A stretch of 64,000 nt of DNA from Lepisosteus oculatus (lineage: Eukaryota > Chordata > Actinopteri > Semionotiformes > Lepisosteidae): positions 29,462,001 to 29,526,000 of the forward strand of contig NC_090708.1 in the NCBI RefSeq assembly GCF_040954835.1. The letters are read 5' to 3'. The translations under genes were made by a program, and so were the position numbers. Below, piece after piece: positions 11,897 through 23,264 of this stretch. Numbering within the stretch: the first letter of the stretch is position 1; each line of letters begins with the position of its first letter. Below the pieces are notes generated by a model. The model worked only from the letters and a program-made list of their open reading frames with translations. It was not told the origin of the DNA and searched no databases.

Positions 11897-13018
11897 CTGC
11901 AACACCAGAGACACTATACACATAAGTACTTATGGACATGAAATACAGAAGTACAGATAGACAGAAAGATTAATACAATCCTTTTAAAGCTATCACATTG
12001 TTGCCTTACTGAAGTCAGTTTCCTCACCTGTCATGTCTGTTTGTGTTGTATTAGTGGAGCCCAGGCATCTTCCAGTTCCTGCAGTGTGGCAGGGAGCTCC
12101 ACCAGATATGATGGGATTCTGGGAGACCATCTCCCTGTGTGTCACACACTGCATACACAGCTGCTGTCCTGTGTGCTCAGACACACACACTGCCTCACAC
12201 ACACACTACTCCTGGACTCACCCTCTGAAGCACAGAACAACATGCATTGTTTTTTTCATTATTTACTACTGAAGCATTTTTTTTCCCAAATATCAAAATG
12301 TTATGCAAATAATAATGCCAATAAAGCTTCCTACATATTACAATGCATAATCAGCTCAAGCATTGTTTAGAACTGTGACAATTTATGCTACTTGCATTTC
12401 CTCTCTTCAGAATATACCTTTTCTCTTCATTAAATGCTGTATAATTATGCAGGATTGTGTGATAATATAATACCTGTCAAAAGAAGTGCAGTTCCATTCC
12501 CAAAAAGCACGTCACTGTAGGTCACAGCTCCACAGTAATATGTGGCCATGTCTGAGGGCCTCACCTGGGAAATACTCAAAATGAAGCGACTGCTTTCTTT
12601 CCTTACTGTGAAACGGGGATTGTTTTCAAATTCATCATAAAAAGTGACTCTATCTGTATTCCCATAGGCAGTCGCTATGTATCTAGGAGGCTGACCCACA
12701 AACTGTTTGAACCAAATCCAGTTTATGAGACGGGTAGTGACAATAGTACACTCCAGGGTGACAAGATCTCCGCTCTGTGTTGTCACTGAGAGATGGGGCT
12801 GGACAACCACATCCTGAGGAAATATACCTGAAAAATACACAGCAACATTACAATTAAAAGAAGACAACCTTTTATTTCAATGACCAGCTTAAACAGCATT
12901 TTTAGTTCCCAGTAAGAATAATTGTAATAAGTTTACTGCAGTGGGAGAATCCCACATGTGAACTGTAAGGATTACCTGCTGTGAGGTAAAAGATACCCAG
13001 CAGGAGAAGAGAGATCAT
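11754..13018 (-). CDS. nitr: NITR gene A: V-only receptor, possibly activating
   Basis: Predicted - strand exons: leader 13018-12976, V 12827-12474, stalk 12168-12028, transmembrane plus short tail 11896-11754; all introns are phase 1 and the product is about 226 residues. The leader begins MISLLLLG. The V domain has Cys41, Trp53, Cys113 and a J-like FGNGT at 123-127, and aligns with the V domains of genes B and C without a gap. There is no I domain. The last exon reads CVQC, then a hydrophobic stretch with a central Arg (WLSWARTGG), and a tail of about a dozen residues without ITIM. A basic residue in the membrane is the usual sign of pairing with an ITAM adaptor, so an activating role is inferred. 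The stalk acceptor is the least certain part, and a CD8-like receptor is a less likely alternative. Confidence 0.65.
12028..12168 (-). CDS. Gene A exon 3: probable stalk
   Basis: 141 nt if the acceptor CACACAG before 12168 is used; the donor ACAG|GTGAGG is good. The phases fit (1 to 1). It encodes a short Cys-containing, Thr/Gly-rich linker ending GSTNTTQTDMT. The upstream sequence is GT-rich rather than pyrimidine-rich, so the 5' limit is uncertain. A related exon is stranded at 15005-15077. Confidence 0.45.
12474..12827 (-). CDS. nitr: Gene A exon 2: V domain with J-like end
   Basis: 354-nt exon, phase 1 at both ends, with a CAG acceptor and GTATT donor. It holds TLEC, WFKQ, SDMATYYC and FGNGTALLL, the landmarks of a V-set domain fused in the germline to a J-like strand. 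Its length is identical to the V exons of genes B and C. Confidence 0.88.
12976..13018 (-). CDS. nitr: Gene A exon 1: signal peptide
   Basis: 43-nt exon: ATG at 13018 then a hydrophobic leader (MISLLLLGIFYLTA), ending in phase 1 before a GTAAT donor. It has the same length, phase and MIS start as the leaders of genes B and C. Confidence 0.8.
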
Positions 13019-14079
13019 TCTGTCTCCCCCTGTAACTTTGTGGCGATTTGTGACCCTTGAGCAGTAAGAGAAGAGTGACAGGTTTCAGTTTTGAGAGTGG
13101 CTGTTGTCCACAAGTTATGTAAGAACCTGAAATCTAACTGGCTGCTGTGCACTGCCCCTTCTCAACCTGACCTTTACCTAATGCCTTGGTGGTTTTCTCA
13201 AACGCTTTTTGTTCTGCATTTTAGCAAAACCTTAAATCTCTATTCTATGTTCCATGTTCCACCTAATGGATAATTTATTTTAAAAAGAACTAAAAAGATT
13301 TAATTGCATTTATTTCAATATTGCATTTCTAAGCTTTTAAAAAATCAAATATTTTTTTTAACACACAGGCCCACAGCTTTTCACACTTTGTATATTATAC
13401 AAAGAGGGGCAGCTTTTTCTGTCTTCATAGTGCCAAATGTGAAAAAAAATGTATCACTGACGTCAAACCCCAGACCACTGAAAGCACATTTAGAAAACTG
13501 TTTATTAATTAATATACTTCATTAAGATATAAATAATCAGTATTGTCCTGTTATCTTACTGTAATATTCCAATTATGTTAGGGAACTTAATGTAACTGTG
13601 CCGAATCTTTGGTATGCATCCTGTTTATATAGGGTAAATGTATATGTAGTTATTGATTTTTTATAAAAGGTATATTATTAAACAACCATAAAATGTATCA
13701 CAAAAAAAATCAAATTGATGAACATCAAAGTCTTAAAGATTTGTAAAAGGATTTAGATTTTTTACAAAATAAGTTATTTTAAATAGTGCTGTATTTTAAA
13801 TGCAGTATTTATTATCTAATATCCTTATTATTTGTGGCTGTTTGTCACATCTTGTTTTCTCAAATTTATTGTTGAATCAAGACACAACAGTTAAGACAAT
13901 ATTCCTACAGTTTTTACATGTTTCCCTCAAAATGTTTCTGTTTCTAGGCCATCAAAAATTTTCATGACATTGGTCCTGTGGTGCTTGTGCAGGTAGGTTT
14001 GCATAATGTGCTGCTGGTGCAAATTGATTTATTGTGCATTTAATCGGCATGAATTACGTTAACATAAAACACCGGTAAA
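13019..14079. other. 5' flank of gene A, nothing recognised
   Basis: Presumed promoter side of gene A on the - strand. No strong TATA element or repeat family was identified. Confidence 0.4.
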
Positions 14080-14500
14080 ATACACTCAAATTAATTACAA
14101 AAGAATCAGATCTTCTTGTTCTTTCACAGGAAGCTGGCTAGCTACTTCCTGTCTAGTTACTTCCTGTCCACCGCTTGACCCACCACATGATTGAACAGTA
14201 CACTAGAAACCCTGCAGACTAGGTGGTGAAAGTGGATAAGAAAAAAAAATTCACATTGGCATAATGTTAATTATATTGGGAGACTCTGCAGCTACTGTTA
14301 AATGTAAGACATTCTGTGTTTTTACTTATGTCAGTGCAGCTTATAGAAGCCACATAAAAATGATGCGTACTCTGACAACCCTGTATAGAACTGGTGCTAT
14401 GTATAATCCTTCTGGAAAATCCAGAGGCTCATTGCACCTATCTTATTTTACCTCTGCACTTTATTAGTCAGTTATATTGTCACTGTTCAGCATGGAAACA
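14080..14500. repeat. Local duplication, copy 1
   Basis: This block is similar along its length to 16770-17190: shared stretches include 'TGAATTACAAAAGAA'-like, 'CCACCACATG(A/G)TTGAAC', 'GTGGTGAAAGTGGA' and 'TACCTATCTTATTTTACCT'. The two blocks are in the same orientation, about 2.7 kb apart. No coding content is evident. Confidence 0.75.
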
Positions 14501-15004
14501 ATAGATTTTCAAGACGTCTGCATGAAAAAAATTCTAGATTAAATTCTACGGTGATTCTCATAAATGTATTGCAACAGAATTGGGAAATGATTTACAATAA
14601 GTGCATTTTTCATGTAGGTTCACAGAATGTGATTTGCTGTGAATCCATTATAAGTAGAGATTTATTCTTTTGAGATAAACACAAATTGCTAATAAATTAT
14701 ATTAAAACATGCAAACAGACTGTGGATACCTGAAGCTGAACACTGCTCCCCACTATCTTCTGAAGTATAGCATACTTACTGTGCTTTCTTTTTAGCTTAT
14801 TTACACCAGCTGAAATCAGAGAAACTAACTTAATTTAAACTAACTAAATATTTCAAAACTTTAACAGATCTGCTCCTTTACAATATCCTTCAATAGTCCT
14901 GACCTGTTTAATTTTAGATTGTAAATATGGAATTACTTAAGTAAGATATATTACCTTATTATGCAAAGCCTGTATCATAGCACAGTGCCAATATTTACTG
15001 CTAC

Positions 15005-15077
15005 CTGCAGTGTGAGTTGTATTAGCAGAGCCTGGGAGCTGGGACACGCAGTTTGCTTCACAAATACTATTACTGGA
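15005..15077 (-). pseudogene. Isolated stalk-like exon of a lost - strand receptor
   Basis: Read on the - strand, a good acceptor (TTTCTCCTGTTTCAG) is followed by 73 nt ending GSANTTHTA and a GCAG|GTAG donor. The end resembles the stalk exon of gene A (GSTNTTQTDMT), and flanking DNA sequence around it is related. No V or transmembrane exon was found next to it, so it looks like the remainder of a duplicated gene. Confidence 0.45.
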
Positions 15078-15784
15078 CTGAAACAGGAGAAAGACCCTAA
15101 TTACTTCATTCCATAATCCTGGGAAAACCTGGGTGAACAATGGTCTGATTTTCTAGTAATGCAGGATGTTTGTGATGACAAACTCATATGCGAATTTGTA
15201 AAAGAAAAAAATATCATACTCTTTCCTTACCATTATTTACATCAAAGACACTCCACATTTCTAACTCTGGTGTCAAAATCTGCAAGCTGTATAACTCTGT
15301 TATATCCTTTTGTATTGTACAAAAGAGGCCATCATACATAAATGCTTAGTTTTGTCATCAGAAATCATTGTTAGTTTGGTTTTCATCTAACTAAAGAACA
15401 GAGAGTCACGAAGTGTTCATTTGTTTATACTGTACAATGAACTCATGATAATTTCTTTCTTGATGGAAATTTCAAGTTCTGCTTTTACACATTATTTAAG
15501 CTGCCTTAAATTAACCCAAGCTCACGTTGCTGACCTAATATTTCAGGAGATCTTGAACCACAAAAATAGTGTGGTGTTTTGGCAGATCATTATTTTAACA
15601 TTTTTTAGGGGTTTCTGATGGTTCAGGTTAAAAAAAAATGTATTTTCCTGAGGTGCTGTAAATGAAGATGACAAAGAAACTGAATTACTCTGTGTTAGGA
15701 ATTCCACTTGCAGTAGAATAATTTACCACTCAAACAAGCAGCAGACAAAAGATACAGTCATCGCTGAGGATATGGAATGTATTT

Positions 15785-16735
15785 GGATCAATTCAATTTA
15801 ATTCAAGCTTTATTGTCCCCTGGAGGAAATTTGTGTTATGGCACAGTCAAACACAACACATTGACAAATAAACATCACCAAAAGGGAAGAGAATACATTA
15901 GTGTTACAGGAGATAAGAAACAAAAGGTAGTTACTTTGCATTATTTGCATTACTTAAGAGTGTAATTAAATTGGGAATGAAAGATTTCCTGAGTATGTTG
16001 GTTTTACACCTGGGGGCACAGAGGTGTCTCCCAGATGAGAGAAATGTGAAATCACAATGGAGGGGGTGAGACACACACTCCATAATGTTTTTGGCTTTCT
16101 TAGTCACCCTCTGTTTGTAAAGGATACTTAAGTTGATTTAATTATTCTTTATTATTTTGCCACTTATATTCACTTATTTTTCCAGCCTATTACAATTATC
16201 GGTACTTATGCTGCCAAACCAGCAAGTGAAGCAGCATGTTAAGACATTTTCAATGAATGATTTGTAGAAAAGTGTAAGAATAGTTTTATCGATCTTAAAG
16301 TAGCTGTGTTTCCTAAGAAAGAAGAGTCTCTGTTGGCCTTTTTATAGATAGTATCACAACATTTTTCCCATTTTAGGTTTTTGTCAATGACCAGTCCCAA
16401 GTACTCATAGTCATCGACAATTTCAACAGGCTGACCATCAATTATAGTGGATTGAGGGGGTGTGGTATTTTTCCTAAAATCAGTAACCAGTTCCTTTGTT
16501 TTTGAAACATTTAACTTTACGAAGGACTTGTTGCACCAGTTAGTAAAATCATTTAGAATGGGACCATGATGGTATTCTGTGTCCTTTTAATAAACTGACC
16601 AGGGCTGTGTCATAAGCAAACTTAATGAGATGTCTATCTGTGTGTTTGCTTCATTAAGTGAATATATCTTCAATACACTATAGTATTTCTTACCAAATTC
16701 TGTGACATAACTTGTCAGCATGATGTTGAATTAAT
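15785..16735 (-). mobile_element. LINE remnant: reverse transcriptase C-terminal part (Rex1/L2-like)
   Basis: On the - strand, broken frames read HLIKFAYDTALVSLLKGH (the YxDD box with the first Asp changed), LNVSKTKELVTDFRK, DDYEYLGLVIDKNLKW and TLFYKSFIENVLT, the order seen at the end of Rex1/CR1/L2-type reverse transcriptases. Frameshifts and stops are present. The 3' tail at about 15790-15830 has the 'tttattgtcccctgg' type end common in fish LINEs; a similar tail fragment is at 59318-59360. Confidence 0.75.
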
Positions 16736-16769
16736 TGAATAAGCATCAATTATATAAATGTTAAAACAC

Positions 16770-17190
16770 TGTAAGAATAAACTCAAATGAATTACAAAAG
16801 AAGCAGAGCTTCTCATTCTTTAATGGGAAACAAACTGGCTACTACTTGTGTGCTGCTTGATCCACCACATGGTTGAACGGTACCCAACTGACTCTGCAGA
16901 ATTAGTGGTGAAAGTGGAATGGAAAGAAATTATTTCTTATTACCATAATATTGATGATTTTGGGATACCCTGTAGGTGCTTTTAATTGCAAGAAACATTA
17001 TTTATCTCAGTGCAGCTTCTAAAATCTATGTGTAATTGTTACATATTCTGCCAGTTTTGTCCAGAAGTACTACCTCTGTATAATTCTTCTGGGGAACAGA
17101 GACTCATAGTACCTATCTTATTTTACCTGTGCACTTTTTAGTTAGATATATAGTCACTGTTCCGCATGGAATCATATTAACTTTTTGCTT
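16770..17190. repeat. Local duplication, copy 2
   Basis: Partner of 14080-14500 in the same orientation. The LINE remnant at 15785-16735 lies between the two copies. Confidence 0.75.
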
Positions 17191-18326
17191 TGCTCTTCCA
17201 GAAATATACTTGTTAAATAGATTAATGTTTGTACCTAAATATACTTTGCTTAAAAAGACTGTTTAGTCTCATACAGTAAATGTAAAAAAAAAAATTAAAT
17301 GGTAACAACATCAATATTTATATCCCGCTTGAGACACTTGAGAGAATTATTACCATAACTGTGTTTTATTCATGAACAGCCAGATTTGGTACTGGAAAAA
17401 GTATAATACATTTTATTAGCACTATTATAAACACCATAGAACTCTGCACAACAGTCTACAGATAAAACACAAAACAAAAATTACAATCAATCAAGAAAAC
17501 TCTAAAATTCTCAAATTAAAAGCTAAAGGAAGGATATAAACAATGTATTAAAGTTTAAAAAGTCTACAGCTACAATGTATCTTATGGATTTAAGCAACTG
17601 TACTATGGTATTTTTATATCATATCCTATTCTTTATTGTTTCTTGATGCTTTATAGCTGGTGTCATGATTTTACCACGTTTACAATTTCTGAAGTAATGT
17701 ACTTTACTTACTGATTTTACTAAAGTTTACCACAGTAAGCATCCATTAACAAATGCATAACCTCAGCCAGTATTTTAATCTAATGGGATTAAGGTTTTTT
17801 TCACCACAACATTGGTCCCCTCAAGTTTGGGACTGGAAAAGGCATTTGTCAGAACTATGAAACAGACGTTTCTCGGACATTCCCAAAGTGGAGATAACAA
17901 CAACGAAACCAGCAAAGAAAGAGATTAGGTGAGATGTATAACAAATTTTAATTGCTTAGTATATATATATAAATCATTGTTTAAAATGAGTAACTATTGT
18001 GACTGATATACAAGACTGTACATGAAGAAATGCATAGAAAAGGTCAAAATGCTGAGGTTGTTTCCTGCAGTGGAGAGGGAGCAATGTGATCCCATCTTTC
18101 TGCTTTGCTGTTTGATGGCTTTGCCATGATCAAAAGCATTTCTGGAAAACCAATAAATTATTTTTTTTTAATATACAAATTTTAAATTGTTTTTAACCCA
18201 GCTGTTATAGACCATAGTTTTGATTAATTGTATGCTATAATTATATTAGAACAAAACAATAAAGACATATCTAAAGAATTGTATATATAAAGCAATTTTA
18301 ATTTAGTTTGCAGTTGTGAAAGTATT
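17191..18326. other. No feature recognised
   Basis: AT-rich. I searched here for the missing leader and V exon of locus D and found neither. Confidence 0.4.
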
Positions 18327-18700
18327 TAGAGTGCCTTGCAAAAATATTCAGACCCTTTTCACATTTTGTTGCTTTAAAGTTTACAATCCTGACACTTTGT
18401 AGTAGAATTTTATGTTATATACACAACCTATTACACACATTTTTGAGGAGAAAACAAAATTAATTTCGATTCACAAAGTTTAAATAAGCCACATAATTAC
18501 AGTGCTTGATTGAACTCTGCACAAATAGTGGATCACATTATTTCAGAATAAATACATCCTCCTCTGTACAATTAAACCATTAAGACAAGGAAGCTTTCAG
18601 ACCAACTCAGAGATATTGTTGTAGAAAGGTGCAAACTAAGGGTTTTCAAAACACTTAATGTGCTTTTGAGCATGGTGAAGTCAGTCATTAAGAAGTTAAT
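18327..18700 (+). mobile_element. Tc1-like 5' end relic
   Basis: Starts GAGTGCCTTGCAAAAATATT, a mutated Tc1 terminal repeat, and continues with typical Tc1 5' leader sequence and a decayed transposase start (near 'gacaaggaagctttcagacc'). No open frame remains and it belongs to a different subfamily from the element at 2210. Confidence 0.6.
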
Positions 18701-18819
18701 AAAGTAATGTTATATATATATATTATCTCTGAGTCCAAAAGTGATTGGAGATACAGAGCAGAGCTAAATGCATCACACATATACTGTATGTCCGTATAAC
18801 TATTTTATAACCATTTTGG

Positions 18820-19150
18820 GTTGTTGTGGAGCTGGAACCTATCCTGGCAAGCAAAGGGTGTAAGGAAGAATATATCCTAGATGCAATGCCAGTCCATCAC
18901 AGGGCAGACACAGGGCAGAAACACAGATACACACAGTCACATATTGGCCGATTTTCCCAGAAGCCAGTTAAACTACCAGTATGTTTTTGGACAGTGGGAG
19001 AGAACCATGCCATGTGGAAGAAACCCATGCAAAAACAGGGAGAACATACAAACTCTATGCAGAAATATTACAACAGGTTTGGAATTAAACCCAGGTCAAC
19101 AGGACTGAGAAGCAGCAGTACTAACCACTCCACCACCATGCCACTCTGCA
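18820..19150 (+). repeat. Common fish dispersed repeat, fuller copy
   Basis: Contains the familiar string of motifs 'ccagtccatcacagggcaga', 'tttttggacagtgggagaga', 'cagggagaacatacaaactc' and a final 'aaccactccaccaccatgcc'. Partial copies lie at 29095-29345 (+), 37915-38160 (-), 53505-53800 (-) and about 845-960 (+). The open frame inside it is incidental. I cannot assign the class. Confidence 0.7.
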
Positions 19151-19286
19151 TCACATACAGTATATAAAGGTCTTAAATTGTTCATTTTAATATATTGATA
19201 TATGTGAATGTTTCTGTGAATTAAAAAATATTTGCAGCACTATGAAAATTATTTTAACAGTAAAAATAGATATTTTATTGCAGCAG

Positions 19287-19462
19287 GATCAGAGTCAATG
19301 AGTAGGAGTGTTATAGAGCAGACTGTGACTGTCCCAGTTCAGACAGAAGATGATGTGTCTCTGAAGAGTAGAATACACAGGGACACTTATTATTGTGATT
19401 ATACAGTGTCCTTTGGTTTAGTGTTTAGTCATGGCTTTGGAATGCAATTTTTGATTGTCTAA
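19287..19462 (+). pseudogene. Locus D: shortened I-domain exon
   Basis: Follows a GCAGCAG acceptor, starts like other I exons (SESMSRSV) and keeps VQTEDDV and DTYYC. The first core Cys and the middle of the domain, including the WFRHGSGES stretch, are missing, and it stops at 19460-19462. It lies only 47 bp upstream of a second I exon. Confidence 0.7.
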
Positions 19463-19509
19463 CTTCAGAGCTTATTCACACTATTAGCACATCATTTTCA
19501 TGAATTTAG

Positions 19510-19861
19510 GATCAGAGTCAAAGAACAGGAGTGTTTTGCAGAAGCCTGCATCAGTTCCAGTCCAGACAGGAGATGATGTGACTCTGCATTGTACAATACA
19601 CACCGAGATCTGTGCCGGAGGGCACAGTGTTTATTGGTTCAGACATGGCTCAGGAGAATCCCTTCCAGGAATAATTTTACATCCATGGAAATAAGAGTGA
19701 TCAGTGTGAGAGAAGCTCTAAGGCTGGGATTCCTACACAGAACTGTGTCTATAACCTCCCCAAGAGAAACCTCAGCCCCTCAGATGCTGGAATGTACTAC
19801 TGTGCTGTAGTCACATGTGGGGAGATACTGTTTGGAAATGGATCACTGCTGGGCATTGCAG
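19510..19861 (+). pseudogene. Locus D: frameshifted I-domain exon
   Basis: 352 nt, one more than the I exon of gene B. It reads GDDVTLHC and YWFRHGSGESLPG, then an extra T shifts the frame; after the shift SDQCE, NCVYNLPK, AGMYYCAV and FGNGS follow. The six-cysteine I-domain pattern is present across both frames. The 3' splice donor is destroyed. Confidence 0.85.
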
Positions 19862-21253
19862 ATATTTGTTTTCCTCGAAGATGTTTTGTTAACTTAATTT
19901 GTTTTGTTTTTCAAAATATAGTTATTTGTTACTATCAATCCTGTTTGGGTACATAATCTTTTTTTTAAAGTGCATACATATATACATATACATTTCTAAT
20001 TCTTACTTAAAATTAAAATTGACCATGTATAACATACATTATTATAAATGTTCTTGATATGTGTAAAAATCTATTGTTGAGTTTTGATGTTAATATACTA
20101 TTTGCATTTTTTTTTTAATACTAGCTTTAAAAGAAAGCCACTCTGTGTTTTTTTCTTATAAACTAAAAGGTTATGTTCTGTAATGTATCTGAATATGCAT
20201 AAGACTCCTAAACCTAGGAACAAGATATATACTTTTTTTATAACTAGTAATCTTTAAAATTATTTTATATATTTTCAGCCTTTGCCCATACATGTAGAGT
20301 GTAGTATGCACCTTTGCTGAAAGAACCCATTTCAAGATGTAGATTTGTTTTCTGAAATTACATTGTAAAAAAACATATCTGAATTCACAGGGAGCATCAT
20401 GACAGTATAGATGGATTCAGAAAATAATATTATCCAAGACAAAAAGTCAAGCATACTATTTTCAGAAAGTTTATAGTTAAAGATACAGATGCAGCCATTC
20501 AAAATGGGTGAGGTATTTCGCGGCATACCCCGGTGGGCGTGTCGCGGTATCACGCGGTATCACGCAGTTCACGTGTGTCACGTGACTAACTATCCTGCGT
20601 CGCCTTGTAAAACCGCCAGGGGGAGCTTAACCTCTCATGTACAGCATTTGAGCCTTTAATTTTGAACTGTGTATTACAGCATGTTAATCATCAGTCATTA
20701 AAATGTTGGTATATTTTATGAAAGCAAGATTGCTCAGTTGGACAAAAGTACACAACCTACCTTTATCAGAAATATTTATGCATCAAAGCCTTTACTGAAG
20801 ATATTACTAAAAGTATTAATAATGGATGACTTTGGACAAGCTGTATACTCAAAGTATAATTTCTTTAGCACATTTGTACAAGCACTTGGAATCTGTCCAA
20901 GCCATACTTTGTCAGGCATTTTGTTTTACTTCAACGGGCATAAAAACTTCCTTGCTTTTAACAGGGCGTTTCATAATTTCTTACTACGAAAATAATTTAA
21001 AATGCGACACCTATCATTCAACTAGAGCTTAAAATATCACAAGGAAAAATACATACCGGTATTCCATTTCTCCCTAAACATTGTAAGCTTCGAAGTCTTT
21101 AACGTGATACCGGAGTCAACAAGCATACTTTTAGAATTTGATTAAAAGGGAATATAATATGGAATCGCGTATCTCAAGAATTTAATAACGGTATGATTAT
21201 ATCCGTGTACTGCGGCAGGGCTGTGTAGGGCTGTTTCGCCTGTCTGATCATGC

Positions 21254-21332
21254 GAGCTGTCTTGTAGCCTACTGGTCTAGGTGCGTGACTGCCAACTGGC
21301 AGGTTGTGTGTTCAAATCCAGCTGGTGCTGGA
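21254..21332 (+). repeat. tRNA-like module in foldback copy 2
   Basis: Box A-like TAGCCTACTGG (21265-21275) and box B-like GTTCAAATCC (21310-21319) are spaced as in tRNA genes. The other arm carries the same module reversed (25598-25652), and copy 4 carries it at 61202-61257. Probably a captured tRNA-derived SINE head; a complete cloverleaf was not established. Confidence 0.5.
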
Positions 21333-21875
21333 CTTTCCATTTTTATTTATTTATTTTTTAATCGCGTAACATAAACATATTACCGTATGCAAACTGTACT
21401 GTATACAGTATGTATATGTATATTTAATGTCTTAACTGTGCCCGTTTAATTGAATTTAAAACAAATATTTAAAACACGAACATTAAGCTGTTTACATCTT
21501 CCGCCTGAGAACAGTCAACCGTTGCTACCCAATGCAGAATGGTGATTGGCTGACACCATCTGACACCTCTCTGATTGGAGAAAAAAGACGTGCTGGTTTG
21601 CTATACATACTGTACCAGGAAGAGGATTTCTTTCTATTCAAAACGTGTATTTTAAAAGTTTAAGAAGTAAAAACCTTACAGATTTCTAAACTGATCAGGA
21701 TCGTTATCTTTGTCTTATGCATAATAATGTTCACCGCTCTGTCCAGCAAATTAATAATAAACTTTATTTTATATAGCGTCTTAAACGAATAAGTAATTAG
21801 ATTGCTCATAAACCTAATCACTTGCTTTTTCTTTTTATTTAGGCTAAGATTTCAACTATAGATCGTATTATTAAT

Positions 21876-22256
21876 AACCATAATAACAACCAACCAACAA
21901 AAACAACCATATAAACATAATACCAACCAAAAACATAGATAACAACCACAATACAAAATCAAATAATCAAACCATTTTACTCTCACAAAGTCCTCCAATT
22001 ATCATAATCCCGCCCCTTATGCAAAACAAAACCTTCCTCCCATCCCAGTTTATCCTGTTTATCATAAACAAAATCCACCTCAATTTTCAACATAAAGCAT
22101 TACACAAAATCAATACCTCAACACTCCATACTCAACGACGATAATTCACAAACAGCCAGAACATGTAACTACACATTCCCAAACAGACCTAATTTCCATA
22201 GCCCCGCCCCTTATGCAAAACCAACATCCCTCCCCTGTTCTCTCTCTCCCCTGGCG
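21876..22256. repeat. Strand-asymmetric A/C-rich module (left arm)
   Basis: About 380 bp made very largely of A and C for long stretches on the + strand. The reverse complement recurs at 24650-25040, forming the inner stem of the foldback, and a third copy is at 58490-58875. Confidence 0.8.
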
Positions 22257-23264
22257 GTTGTAATTGTTTTTATTTTCAAATAAATTTTAGCGAAGTCATG
22301 TCTTTTAAAAATCTTAAGATTTTTATATTTATGTCTTTATTTAGTGGTTTCATTAGTGACAAAGGCTAAACTTTCTTGGAAAAATGTCTTTTATGTAAAC
22401 CATGATTGCTATTAATTCATTCATGGCTAAAATATGTTCATTGTCTTCTAATGAAAGAAGGGTTCCTTTCGCCGTAGTCGGGAGCCTAGCCTTTAACTAG
22501 TAAGTACTGTACTTACTGGGTTTTTGAGGGGGGGGAGGTGTCTTTCGCTGGAAATCTTGCCTCCTACTTTGAAAATACCTGTGAACCCAGTTCAATTCCT
22601 CACAGCCAGCACTCCTGCAGAGAGGGGGGTTGTACTTGCAGTGTATACAGTACACGCGTTATGCTCTTCGTTAATGTCTAAGCCGGAACATATCATTATA
22701 TCTCATTTTGTATTTCTTAAAAAAAAATTGTTTTCCCAGCCTAACAGTATTGTTTTTAACCTGTAAAGCGCTTTGAGGAGCCACCTTTAAAGGCGCCATA
22801 TACAATAAAATTCATTATTGTTACTATTGTAAATTTGCTGGACAGAGAGGTGAACATTATTACACAGAAGACAAAGATAGCGATTTACGTTGCATTGTGT
22901 ATCGTGCTGCTTTAATACAGTTTTAAATAATTGAAAGTCTAAACAGTATCAGCTTTATTTATGGGTTTTAAATAAAGGTGATTTAAACGCGATTTAAATC
23001 AATATAAATGTTTATATTGTAACGCAAAGGTGACTATTCATTGTTATTAAAATGACTTAAATTCGATCATGTTGTGATATTTAGAAATATACATTTGTTT
23101 GGTGCGAGTGAAGTTCTGGAAGCCAGTTTCCGCCAGGGAGTAAAAAAAAAAACACACTATGGTATTCTCTCCAATGCAGTGCAGTTAAAAACATACCTCT
23201 GATGCTGCTCCTAAATGAATATCGTTTATGACCATCAGAAGCTTTATGCTCCTTTTCTTTTTTC

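Noticed and set aside
12033..12370. + strand open frames of 79 and 109 codons
   Set aside because: They lie antisense to the stalk exon and the intron of gene A, with no domain and low-complexity CA runs.
11754..13018. Reading gene A as a CD8-like co-receptor
   Set aside because: A V domain plus stalk plus Cys-flanked membrane segment would fit, but the leader and V exon align without a gap to the clear NITR genes B and C, including FGNGT, so NITR is preferred.
18826..19167. 113-codon + strand frame just upstream of the D pseudogene, considered as a missing V exon
   Set aside because: It is the body of a common dispersed fish repeat found four more times in the window; it has no Ig landmarks.
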